Assembly (NCBI RefSeq): GCF_002198735.1
Contig: NZ_MWLO01000071.1
Span: 1 to 32,186, forward strand
Length of the DNA: 32,186 bases
DNA from: Ideonella sp. A 288
GTDB lineage: Bacteria; Pseudomonadota; Gammaproteobacteria; Burkholderiales; Burkholderiaceae_C
Direction: 5' to 3'
Shown here: one piece after another, positions 8,129 through 15,291 of the stretch
How positions within the stretch are numbered: position 1 is the first letter of the stretch
Layout: each line of letters starts with the position of its first letter
Notes under the pieces: model-generated
Databases searched by the model: none
What the model was told of the DNA's origin: nothing
The model's input: only the letters and a program-made list of their open reading frames with translations
Made by a program: the position numbers and the translations under genes

Positions 8129-8824
8129 TCAGGACTGCAGCTTGCCCACCGAGACGATGGGCCCGGTGGGCGCGCCGGTGGGCGATCCGCCGGCCGGCTC
8201 CAGGCTGACGGCGAAGGCCGCCGTGCCCTGCAGCAACTGCGCGCGCAACAGCGACGTGGCGCCGTCGGCCTTCACCAGCCCCAGCGAGCGCGGGGCGCCC
8301 TGCCCCGGCACGGCCCACAGCTCGAGCGCCCGGTCGGGCGACACGGTGAGCGCGTTCAGCGGCCGCAGCACCAGCGCGCGGCCGTCGGCACTGACGCTGG
8401 CCACGAAGCTGGCGTTCAGCGCCTGCGCGGCCTCGGGGTTGGCCGCCAGCACCACGACGATGGGCGCCTGTGCCGGCGGCGGCGTGGCCACCACCACCAT
8501 CAGCGCCAGCGCGGCGGCCCCGGTCATCGCGGTGAGGCCGCGCCACAGTTCCATCTTCTGCCACCAGCGCAGCGGTGCCACCGGCGCCGGCGGCGCACCG
8601 AACAGCCGTGCCTCGACGCGCGGCCACAGCGTGTCGGGCGGCGGCACCGGCGCCACGCTCTGCGACAGCGGCGCCAGCCGCTCCTGCCACTTCGCCACGG
8701 CCTCGCGCAGCGCCGGGTGCGCCGGCAGCAGCGCCTCGAAGCGGCGGCGCGCCGGCCCGCGCAGCGTGCCCAGCACATGCTCGGCAGCGAGGCGGTCGGC
8801 GAGTTCGCGGCGGCTGTAGTCCAT
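8129..8824 (-). CDS. Anti-sigma factor, RskA/anti-sigma-K family
   Basis: This 231-residue protein has three parts. The N-terminal region (about 1-90) contains the HVLGTLRGPARRRFE segment typical of the sigma-binding domain of RskA-like proteins. A single membrane helix spans about residues 93-113, followed by PPPAQAP. The C-terminal periplasmic domain (about 120-231) is of the RskA type, with the 'LELWAVPGQGAPRSLG' segment. It would hold the adjacent ECF factor inactive at the membrane until its periplasmic part is cleaved or remodelled. The gene follows the sigma gene, with TGA, one base, then ATG, so the two are translationally coupled in near-equal amounts. The inducing signal is unknown. 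Confidence 0.88.
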   Translation of the reverse strand: MDYSRRELADRLAAEHVLGTLRGPARRRFEALLPAHPALREAVAKWQERLAPLSQSVAPVPPPDTLWPRVEARLFGAPPAPVAPLRWWQKMELWRGLTAMTGAAALALMVVVATPPPAQAPIVVVLAANPEAAQALNASFVASVSADGRALVLRPLNALTVSPDRALELWAVPGQGAPRSLGLVKADGATSLLRAQLLQGTAAFAVSLEPAGGSPTGAPTGPIVSVGKLQS

Positions 8825-8825
8825 G

Positions 8826-9449
8826 TCAGTGTTTCGCCAGTGGGCGTCCGAGACAATCCTTCAGCGCCATCAACGCGCGCCGCACCCAGCTCTTCACCGT
8901 GCCCAGCGGCTGCGCCAGGTGGTCGGCCACCTCGGCGTGCGACAAGCCCTGGTAGAAGGCCAGCGCCATGCACTGCTGCTGCTCGGCGCTGAGCTGCTGC
9001 AGGCAATGCGCGATGTCGCGCGCCTGCGCCGCGGCTTCCAGCTGCTGCAGCGGGCCGGCCTCATCGCTGGGCAGGGCGGCCAGCAGGTCCTCGTCGGGCT
9101 CGCCGTCCTGGCCGGGCCGGTGCGTGCTCACCGTGGCCACCTCGGACTTGCGGCGGCGCAGGCTGTCGATGGCGCGGTTGCGCGCCACGCTGGTCAGCCA
9201 GGTCATGGGTTGGCTGAGCGCGGCGTCGAAGCCCGAGGCTGCCTTCCACACGTTGATGAACACATCCTGCAAGACATCCTCTGCCTGGGCCCGATCGGGG
9301 TTGATACGCAGCACGACCCCAAAGAGATGAGCCCCAGTCTCGCGGTACAGCGCCGCGAAGGCCTGCCGGTCGCCGAGCGCCACGCGCGACAGCAGGCCGG
9401 CCAGCTCGGTGCTGCGGCGGCTCCAGGTGTCGGCGGGTGCGGCGGGCAT
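8826..9449 (-). CDS. ECF RNA polymerase sigma factor
   Basis: This 207-residue sigma-70 family factor contains region 2 (about residues 25-95, including the AEDVLQDVFINVW and WLTSVARNRAID segments, for -10 recognition). Region 4 (about 135-200) has the helix-turn-helix 'LSHAEVADHLAQPLGTVKSW' for -35 recognition. There is no region 1.1 or 3, as expected for ECF factors. The partner anti-sigma begins one base after its stop. The ATG at 9449 has no good ribosome site, but no better start gives the full region 2. By partner type it belongs with the SigK-like ECF groups. Likely targets include the DUF4331 operon downstream, inferred from context. Confidence 0.9.
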   Translation of the reverse strand: MPAAPADTWSRRSTELAGLLSRVALGDRQAFAALYRETGAHLFGVVLRINPDRAQAEDVLQDVFINVWKAASGFDAALSQPMTWLTSVARNRAIDSLRRRKSEVATVSTHRPGQDGEPDEDLLAALPSDEAGPLQQLEAAAQARDIAHCLQQLSAEQQQCMALAFYQGLSHAEVADHLAQPLGTVKSWVRRALMALKDCLGRPLAKH

Positions 9450-9647
9450 GGGCGGTGGTGGGGTCAGCGAGGCGCAGCAAAGCTGCGCGAACGCGCGGCA
9501 GTATGCACCGGCCTCGCCGACCCCACCGGCCGGGGTGGGTCCACGCGCTGCCGGCGCCGTGCCCGCCGGTGGCGCCCCGGCGCACCGGCCACGCGTGGCA
9601 AAGACAGGTTGCCGTTGCAGGCACCGTCCACCCGGCCGCCCGTCAAT

Positions 9648-9668
9648 CCGGCAGTGCCTCGCTGCCGG
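9648..9668 (-). terminator. Hairpin after the haloperoxidase-like gene
   Basis: The 7-bp stem CCGGCAG / CTGCCGG with a 7-base loop lies 34 bases past the stop of the gene ending at 9702 on the minus strand. There is no T-run, so it would be a GC-only terminator or an mRNA-stabilising hairpin. It also separates that gene from the ECF operon. Confidence 0.35.
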
Positions 9669-9701
9669 TCGTGCGGGGGGCGATGCCTGTACCGAAACGA
9701 A

Positions 9702-11807
9702 TCAGCGGCTGAACGCAGGCCTCAGCGGCACGGCCAAGGCCGCCCACTGCCGACTGATCTGCAGGTACTGGCAGACGGTACCCACGGGCGTCGACGGGCC
9801 GGACGCACCCGAGGCGAAGATGTCGGTGGCTTGACGCTTCATCCAGTCGCTGTGGCCGCTGAACTGGGAGGCGAAGCCACTGGCCGGGTAGAGCGCGCCG
9901 GCGTCGCCGTTGGCGGCCACGAAGCTGGCGACCAGCTGCGCGGGTTCGTTGGCCAGGGTCACGCAGGCGGATGTGCCGCTGCTCGCGCCGGCACCGCGAA
10001 GCGTGCCGAAGGGACGGCTCTGGTCGACGCCGCGATAGTTGGCCGCACCGGCCACAAGGTCGTTGGCCCAGTTCATCTGCACGTTGACGTTGGTGGTGCC
10101 CACACGCGGCGCCACCATGTACCAGATCTCGATGCGGTTGTCGCCGGAGCTGTCGGTCTGCCAACCCAGCCTCGTCAAGGCCAGGCCGCCATAACTGACC
10201 GACCTTGCGCCGTTGCCGTCGTCGGACGCGACACCCACGAGCAGCAGCCGGTTGTTGCTGGCCGGCACCGTGTGCTGCCAGTCGATCGATTGCGTGAAGG
10301 GCGACGTCGCCGTGGAGCCGGTGCCTGCCGACAGTCCACCTTCGAAGAGGAACTGTGACATCTGCCAGGCCTGCTGGCCTGCCCGGTCGCCCACCAGCAG
10401 GCCGATGGTGTTGTCGTCGTTGAAGTGAATGCCGCCAAGCAGTCGCGAGGCGGCCGCATCGTTGGCCGCCTGCGTGAAGGTGGCGTAGGTGATTTGCGTG
10501 GGCACGGCGGGCACGCCGGGCTCGACGCGGCCGAAGTTGGCCGGGATCACCGTCGAGTAGTTGAAGGCGTCGTTGCCGGTGAAGTTGCGAAGCACCGCGG
10601 CGCTCGCGGCCGAGAAGGTGGCATGCCCCGACACCCAGCCTGGGAAGGCCGGTGTCAGGTTGCTGCCTGGGTTGTAGGGCGTCCACCGGCTTCCATCGAT
10701 CCAGCGGCTGGGCTGGCCCGGGCCTCCCCAGGCGTAGATGCTCCGTCCGTTCTTGTTGGCGCGCACCGCGGTGATCGGCCGTACACCGTCGGATTTGCGT
10801 TTGAGATGCCAGGCCACGATGCCAGCGTCGAACGAGGCGTTGTGCATGGCGAAGAACATCTTCACGTCGCGCTCGAGCGAGGTGACACTGTTGAAGTCGC
10901 GGCGCGCCACGTGCTGCGCGTACAGACCCCAGTGGCCCGGCGGCAGTTCCGACTCAGGGCCGTCGGCCCAGTACTCGACAAGCAATTTCTGCCAAGGCGT
11001 GAGTGCGCCGCTGACCTGCACGACCTGGTCGACATCGGCCTGGTACAACTGCGCGCTCTGCAGGTAGCGCGGCCCGGCAGCCACTTCGGGCAGGGTGTCG
11101 AACTGGCTGGCCGAGCTGAGGGCGAAGGGCCTCACGCGCTCCCAGTGCGGGGCGATGAACTTCTGCACCGCGCCGGTCGGTCCCACCAGCGGCTGCCAGT
11201 GCCAAGGGTCGGCGATGCTCAGCGGGCACGGATTGACGTCGCTCGCCAGGCAGAAAGGCATCGGCGCATTGCGTGGCGCGTAGCCCGTGTAGTCGGCATA
11301 GGCGCCAAGGGCCAGGTCACCGTACTGGTTGGAGCCGTCGTTGCGGCGGCTGGCGAGCACGGCTGCGGCTGCCGCGTTGCCCACGCCTGCACCATAGGTG
11401 AGGTTGGTGGTCTGCGTGTCGTTGGGGTCGAAGCCCAGGCCGCGCAGCGTGTCGGCCAGCCGGGTTTGCCCGGCAGGGAACAGGTTGCTCAGGCACTGGT
11501 AGGCCGCGTGGCTGATGGCCTTGGTCTTGTTGTGCGTGGTCACCTCCACCAGCGGTCGGCGCGGCACGGTGGACGCGACAGGCACAGCCAGCGTGTCGTA
11601 CGCTGCCCAGGCGTCGTACATGCACGTGTGGGCGATGGCCAGGGCTCGCGCCACGACGGGCGGGCCGTACTTGGCCGCCCGGACTTCTCGCAAGGCGGCC
11701 TCGCTCCAGGTCACAACGGCAGATTGCGTGGCTTGCGCGGCGGCTGGCACGCTGGCGACAACGAGGGCGGCTACCAGTGCACTGCCGCTTTGGGTCAGTC
11801 TGTTCAT
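9702..11807 (-). CDS. Exported vanadium-haloperoxidase/PAP2-like enzyme with C-terminal domain
   Basis: This 701-residue protein has a signal peptide ending near residue 26 (PAAAQA). All three vanadate/phosphate-site motifs of the family are present: K336-x6-R343-P344, S393-G394-H395, and S454-R455-x5-H461. The second motif has V instead of the usual P in PSGH. The helical region before the first motif is long, as in bacterial haloperoxidase relatives. From about residue 500 a beta-rich domain follows, starting near 'RLLLVGVASDDGNG'. The protein is probably periplasmic or secreted and could be a phosphatase or haloperoxidase; the sequence does not decide. ATG at 11807 has GGAGGA upstream. It is a single gene, with lower-GC DNA upstream. 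Confidence 0.85.
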   Translation of the reverse strand: MNRLTQSGSALVAALVVASVPAAAQATQSAVVTWSEAALREVRAAKYGPPVVARALAIAHTCMYDAWAAYDTLAVPVASTVPRRPLVEVTTHNKTKAISHAAYQCLSNLFPAGQTRLADTLRGLGFDPNDTQTTNLTYGAGVGNAAAAAVLASRRNDGSNQYGDLALGAYADYTGYAPRNAPMPFCLASDVNPCPLSIADPWHWQPLVGPTGAVQKFIAPHWERVRPFALSSASQFDTLPEVAAGPRYLQSAQLYQADVDQVVQVSGALTPWQKLLVEYWADGPESELPPGHWGLYAQHVARRDFNSVTSLERDVKMFFAMHNASFDAGIVAWHLKRKSDGVRPITAVRANKNGRSIYAWGGPGQPSRWIDGSRWTPYNPGSNLTPAFPGWVSGHATFSAASAAVLRNFTGNDAFNYSTVIPANFGRVEPGVPAVPTQITYATFTQAANDAAASRLLGGIHFNDDNTIGLLVGDRAGQQAWQMSQFLFEGGLSAGTGSTATSPFTQSIDWQHTVPASNNRLLLVGVASDDGNGARSVSYGGLALTRLGWQTDSSGDNRIEIWYMVAPRVGTTNVNVQMNWANDLVAGAANYRGVDQSRPFGTLRGAGASSGTSACVTLANEPAQLVASFVAANGDAGALYPASGFASQFSGHSDWMKRQATDIFASGASGPSTPVGTVCQYLQISRQWAALAVPLRPAFSR

Positions 11808-12294
11808 GATGTTTGGTTCCTCCACGGACCGGGAGATCCGCAGCATCATTCTGTGGACAGCCACTGGTTGCAGGCATGCAGGAATGCGCAGATCTGATGC
11901 CGAACCACCTGCATCGGGGGGGCGCGAAGTACTGAGGCCCCCTTCAATTGGGGGGGCACATCGGCGAGGTAGGGCGCTCCGGCGACCGTGCTCAGCGCGA
12001 CACGCGCCACCAGATCAGATCAGGAATTGAGCGCAGTTGATCCTGGTGCCTGCAGGCCACGCCGCTGGCCGATGGGCACGAACTGGCGCGCGGCAACGGC
12101 TGGGTCGGGCGTTCCGTGGGGTGTGCCGAAGTCCGCAGCATGACGCGCCCTGAAAGCCACGTTTGAGCGGTCGTCAACCTCCCCGAAAGTCGGCTCCGGA
12201 TTCCGAAAATGACCCCGCAAGTGAGCGGCCAACCGTGCGGTTCGAACTGCCTGCACGGATCGAGTGCCCTCATGACACTGAAAGGAAGGCGAAT
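11808..12294. other. 487-base non-coding stretch, lower GC, possible dispersed repeat
   Basis: This spacer lies between the haloperoxidase-like start and the end of the next gene, both on the minus strand. It has an open frame on the minus strand at 11992-12273, but with no ribosome site and an implausible Arg/Ser-rich product. The part at about 12120-12240 contains phrases I associate with recurring intergenic sequences in proteobacterial genomes, such as a reverse-strand GGTCATTTTCGGAATCC. I cannot confirm copies. A promoter for the haloperoxidase gene must lie here, but none is clear. Confidence 0.35.
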
Positions 12295-13110
12295 TCATGG
12301 GGCATTGGCCGCAGCGCGCCGCACCACCTCGCCGATCGACCGCGCGCCCGGCGCATAAGACGACATCGCCCAGCCCACCGCAGCCAGGAACAGCGCGGTG
12401 ATGAGGAAGGGCAGCGCGCTGCGCTTCACCGCCGTGGCCAGCCAGTGCTGCGGGTCGTCGCCGCGCAGGTGTCGGTAGAAGGCATACGACAGCGCCCCGT
12501 CGACCATCACCTCGGCAAAGAACACCGGCGCGATGTAGACCACGTACAGCGACGCGACGGCCAGGCCGATGACCAGCGCGATCACAAGCAGCGGGATGGC
12601 GGCCTCGTCGGCCTCGGCCACCGAGCCCACCGCCTCGCCGACGTCCTTCACAGGCACCGGCAGGTCGAGGCCGGCGCCGCCGTCGAACGATGCGCTGGCG
12701 CCGCCGCCACCGAAATCGCCGCCGCCACCGCTCTTCATCGCGGGCAGGTCCACTGACGGCAGGCGCCCCGGCGTTCCGCTGCCCAGGCCCTGCAGGTCGA
12801 AGTCGACCAGGCCCGTCGGATCGGGCAGGTCCGCACCGTCGGACGAGCGCCAGCGCAGCCACACCCACACCAGCAGCAGGAAGACGCCGTAGGCCAGGGC
12901 CAGCGCCAGCGGGTAGCGCAGCGCCATGCGGTCCAGGCCCAGTTGCAGCAGCACGAAGGACGACAGCAGGCCGAAGCCGCCGGTCAGCGCCACGATCAGC
13001 GACATCTGCAGACGCGGCCACGAATGGGCCTGCAGCCGCCGCTGCACCTGCGCGATGGCCTGCGCGCGGACGAAGACGCGGCGACGCGGGCGTGTGCGGG
13101 CGGATGCCAT
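12295..13110 (-). CDS. Polytopic membrane protein with glycine-rich linker
   Basis: This 271-residue protein has four likely membrane helices, at about residues 37-57, 67-87, 173-194 and 232-250. Between the second and third is a cytoplasmic or periplasmic segment of about 85 residues with a Gly-rich patch (about 127-147, GGGG twice). The N-terminus is strongly basic, favouring a cytosolic N-end. I do not recognise the family. It is the third gene of an operon: response regulator, histidine kinase, 38 bases, then this gene. It is therefore likely either a target or an accessory sensor of that two-component system. No strong ribosome site is seen before the ATG at 13110. Confidence 0.75.
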   Translation of the reverse strand: MASARTRPRRRVFVRAQAIAQVQRRLQAHSWPRLQMSLIVALTGGFGLLSSFVLLQLGLDRMALRYPLALALAYGVFLLLVWVWLRWRSSDGADLPDPTGLVDFDLQGLGSGTPGRLPSVDLPAMKSGGGGDFGGGGASASFDGGAGLDLPVPVKDVGEAVGSVAEADEAAIPLLVIALVIGLAVASLYVVYIAPVFFAEVMVDGALSYAFYRHLRGDDPQHWLATAVKRSALPFLITALFLAAVGWAMSSYAPGARSIGEVVRRAAANAP

Positions 13111-13148
13111 GGCCTGCAGGTCGATCGGGGGTGGGCGGGCGCGACGCG

Positions 13149-14462
13149 TCAGCCGCAGCGCGTCAGCCGCAGCGCCACGCGCAGGCCGCCGGCGGGCGAC
13201 CGATCGAGCTGCAGGCTGCCGCCATGGCGCCGCGCGATCGACTGCGCGATGGCCAGGCCCAGGCCGCTGCCGGTGGCTTCGCCGGCGCCGTTGCCGCGCA
13301 CGAAGCGGTCGAAGACGCGCTCGCGCTCCCCGGGGGCGATGCCGGGGCCGCTGTCGTCCACGCGCAGCAGCGCATGGCCGTGGCCATCGGCCTGCAGGCT
13401 CAGGCCCACTTGACCTCCGGCCGGCGTGTAGCGCACCGCGTTGTCCACCAGGTTGCGCACCATCACCGCCAGCGCGGCGGCGTCGCCCGGCACACGAAGG
13501 GTGTCGTCGGCGTGCAGCGACAGCGTGGTGCCCTTGGCCTCGGCCAGCGGCGCGGCGTCGGCCAGCACGCGCCGCAGCACATCGGCCAGCACCACCGGCA
13601 CCAGCGGCTCGGCGGGTGCGCCGGGCTCGTGCCGCGCCAGCGCGAGCAACTGCTCGACCAGGTGCGCCGCGCGGTCGACCCCGCTCACCAGCGATTCGAT
13701 GGCCTGCGCGCGCGCCGCCTCGTCGCCGGCGCGGCGCACCAGCTGGGCCTGCAGCTTCAGGGCGGTGAGCGGTGAGCGAAGCTCGTGGGCGGCATCGGCG
13801 ACGAAGGCGCGCTGCCCCGACATGGCCTCGGACAGGCGCGCCAGCAGGGCGTTGAGCGACTGCACCAGCGGCGCCACCTCGTCGGGCAGGTGGTCGGCGG
13901 GCAAGGGCTGCAGTGTCGACACATCTCGCGCGCGCACCTCGGACGCCACGCGCGACAGCGGCTTCAGCGACGAGGCGATCAGCCACCACAGCAGCGCGGC
14001 CATCAGCGGCGCCGACACCGCCAGTGGCAGCACGCTGCGCAGCGCCGCGTCGGCGGCCAAGCGCTGGCGGATGCGCACCGGCTGCGCCACCTGGATGACG
14101 CGGCCGCGCGCGGCCACGCCGAAGGTGCGCCAGCGCTCGCCGTCCACCGTGGCCTCGGCCAGGCCGAGCACGGTGCGCGTGGGCAGGTTGCGGTGCACGC
14201 GAGAGGCATAGACACCGCGGCCGTCGATGCTCCAGATCTGGATGACGAAATCGAGGTCCTCGTCGTTCAGCGCGGCGGCGCTGTCGCGCGGGATCTCGCC
14301 CTGGTCTCGCAGCGACAGCGCCATCTGCCGCAACTGGTAGTCGAACATGTCCTCGAAGCCGGACAGCTGGTTGCGATAGGTGATGGCGCCCACCAGCCCA
14401 GCCACCAGCGCCAGCGCGGCCAGCAGCGACAGCATCAGCCGCGTGCGGATCGACGACACCAT
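13149..14462 (-). CDS. Sensor histidine kinase, OmpR-partner type
   Basis: This 437-residue kinase has TM1 at about residues 8-28, a periplasmic domain at about 29-143, TM2 at about 144-164, and a short HAMP-like linker. The phospho-acceptor His226 lies in AAHELRSPLTALK. An N box (RNLVDNAVRYT), G1 (DDSGPGIAPGE) and G2 (GSGLGLAIA) complete the catalytic domain. The layout resembles QseC/TctE-type kinases. The start overlaps the regulator's stop by one base (TGATG), so the pair is translationally coupled. The sensed signal is not evident; the periplasmic part has no recognised ligand domain. It is followed by a membrane-protein gene in the same operon. Confidence 0.93.
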   Translation of the reverse strand: MVSSIRTRLMLSLLAALALVAGLVGAITYRNQLSGFEDMFDYQLRQMALSLRDQGEIPRDSAAALNDEDLDFVIQIWSIDGRGVYASRVHRNLPTRTVLGLAEATVDGERWRTFGVAARGRVIQVAQPVRIRQRLAADAALRSVLPLAVSAPLMAALLWWLIASSLKPLSRVASEVRARDVSTLQPLPADHLPDEVAPLVQSLNALLARLSEAMSGQRAFVADAAHELRSPLTALKLQAQLVRRAGDEAARAQAIESLVSGVDRAAHLVEQLLALARHEPGAPAEPLVPVVLADVLRRVLADAAPLAEAKGTTLSLHADDTLRVPGDAAALAVMVRNLVDNAVRYTPAGGQVGLSLQADGHGHALLRVDDSGPGIAPGERERVFDRFVRGNGAGEATGSGLGLAIAQSIARRHGGSLQLDRSPAGGLRVALRLTRCG

Positions 14463-15157
14463 CAGCCGCTGGCGCCGGGCTTGCGCAGGAAGTAGCCCAC
14501 GCCGCGCATGCTCTGGATGAACTCGGCCCCGAGCTTCTTGCGCAGCTGGTGGATGTAGACCGGCACGGCGTTGCTCTCGACGGCATCGCCCCAGCCGTAG
14601 AGCCGGTCTTCCAGCTGGGCCCGCGACAGCACCGCGCCGGGCCGCTGCATCAGCGCCTCGAGCACGGCAAATTCGCGCGCCGACAGCAGCAGCGGCTCGC
14701 CGTCGCGGCTGACCTCGCGTGTGGCGGGGTCGAGCCGCACGCCGGCGTGCACCAGGGCCGTGTCGGCGCGGCCGGTGAGCCGCCGCGTGACGGCGCGGAT
14801 GCGGGCCAGCAGTTCGTCCAGGTCGAAGGGCTTGACGAGGTAGTCGTCGGCGCCGGCATCGAGCCCGGCGACGCGGTCGCCCACCGCGTCGCGGGCGGTG
14901 AGCACGATCACCGGCGTGGGGTCGCCGCGGGCGCGCAGCTCGCGCACCAGCGTCAGGCCGGCGGCGGCGCGCGCGGGCTGGCCGGCGGCCTCGGGCAGGC
15001 CGAGGTCGAGCAGCACGGTGTCGAAGCGCTCGGTGGCCAGCGCTGCGCGCCCGGCCGCGAGGTCGTACACCCAGTCGACGGCATGGCCCTCCAGCCGCAG
15101 CGCCTGGCGCAGGCTGTCGCCGATCATGCGGTCGTCTTCCACCAGCAGCAATCGCAT
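14462..15157 (-). CDS. OmpR-family response regulator with enlarged receiver loop
   Basis: This 231-residue regulator has a receiver domain with acidic pair D8/D9, phospho-site D51, T87 and K109, then a winged-helix DNA-binding domain (about residues 133-231, ending in 'VYIHQLRKKLGAE' and 'RGVGYFL'). The distance from D51 to T87 is 36 residues, about eight more than in QseB-like relatives, because of an Ala/Gly/Pro-rich insert (PEAAGQPARAAAG) after the phospho-site. It is otherwise intact. ATG at 15157 starts the conserved MRLLLVEDD. It is the first gene of the regulator-kinase-membrane protein operon and is divergent from the aminopeptidase gene. Confidence 0.93.
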   Translation of the reverse strand: MRLLLVEDDRMIGDSLRQALRLEGHAVDWVYDLAAGRAALATERFDTVLLDLGLPEAAGQPARAAAGLTLVRELRARGDPTPVIVLTARDAVGDRVAGLDAGADDYLVKPFDLDELLARIRAVTRRLTGRADTALVHAGVRLDPATREVSRDGEPLLLSAREFAVLEALMQRPGAVLSRAQLEDRLYGWGDAVESNAVPVYIHQLRKKLGAEFIQSMRGVGYFLRKPGASG

Positions 15158-15227
15158 GGCGCCGAGCATACCCGGGCCGCGCGAGGTGGGTCGCGCCGGA
15201 TGGGCAGCAGCAGGCGCCACCCCCTCC

Positions 15228-15233
15228 TAGAAT
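15228..15233 (+). promoter_or_regulatory. Candidate -10 box of the aminopeptidase gene
   Basis: TAGAAT lies 59 bases before the ATG at 15292, in a G+C-rich divergent intergenic region. There is no good TTGACA-like -35 at 17 bases. The same TAGAAT precedes the helicase gene at 30813, which supports it as a housekeeping -10 in this genome. Confidence 0.38.
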
Positions 15234-15291
15234 CGACCTCCCCCACCACTGGCACGGGCCGCACGGCCCGCCGCCACCCCGGAGCCCGCCC

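Noticed and set aside
9450-9701. A promoter for the ECF operon, sought as a copy of the CATCC-type motif
   Set aside because: Only a CATACT-like box was seen on the minus strand, without a proper -35 and without the CATCC element, so autoregulation is not claimed.
11992-12273. A 93-codon minus-strand frame in the spacer
   Set aside because: There is no ribosome site, the composition is Arg/Ser-rich, and it lies in a suspected repeat.
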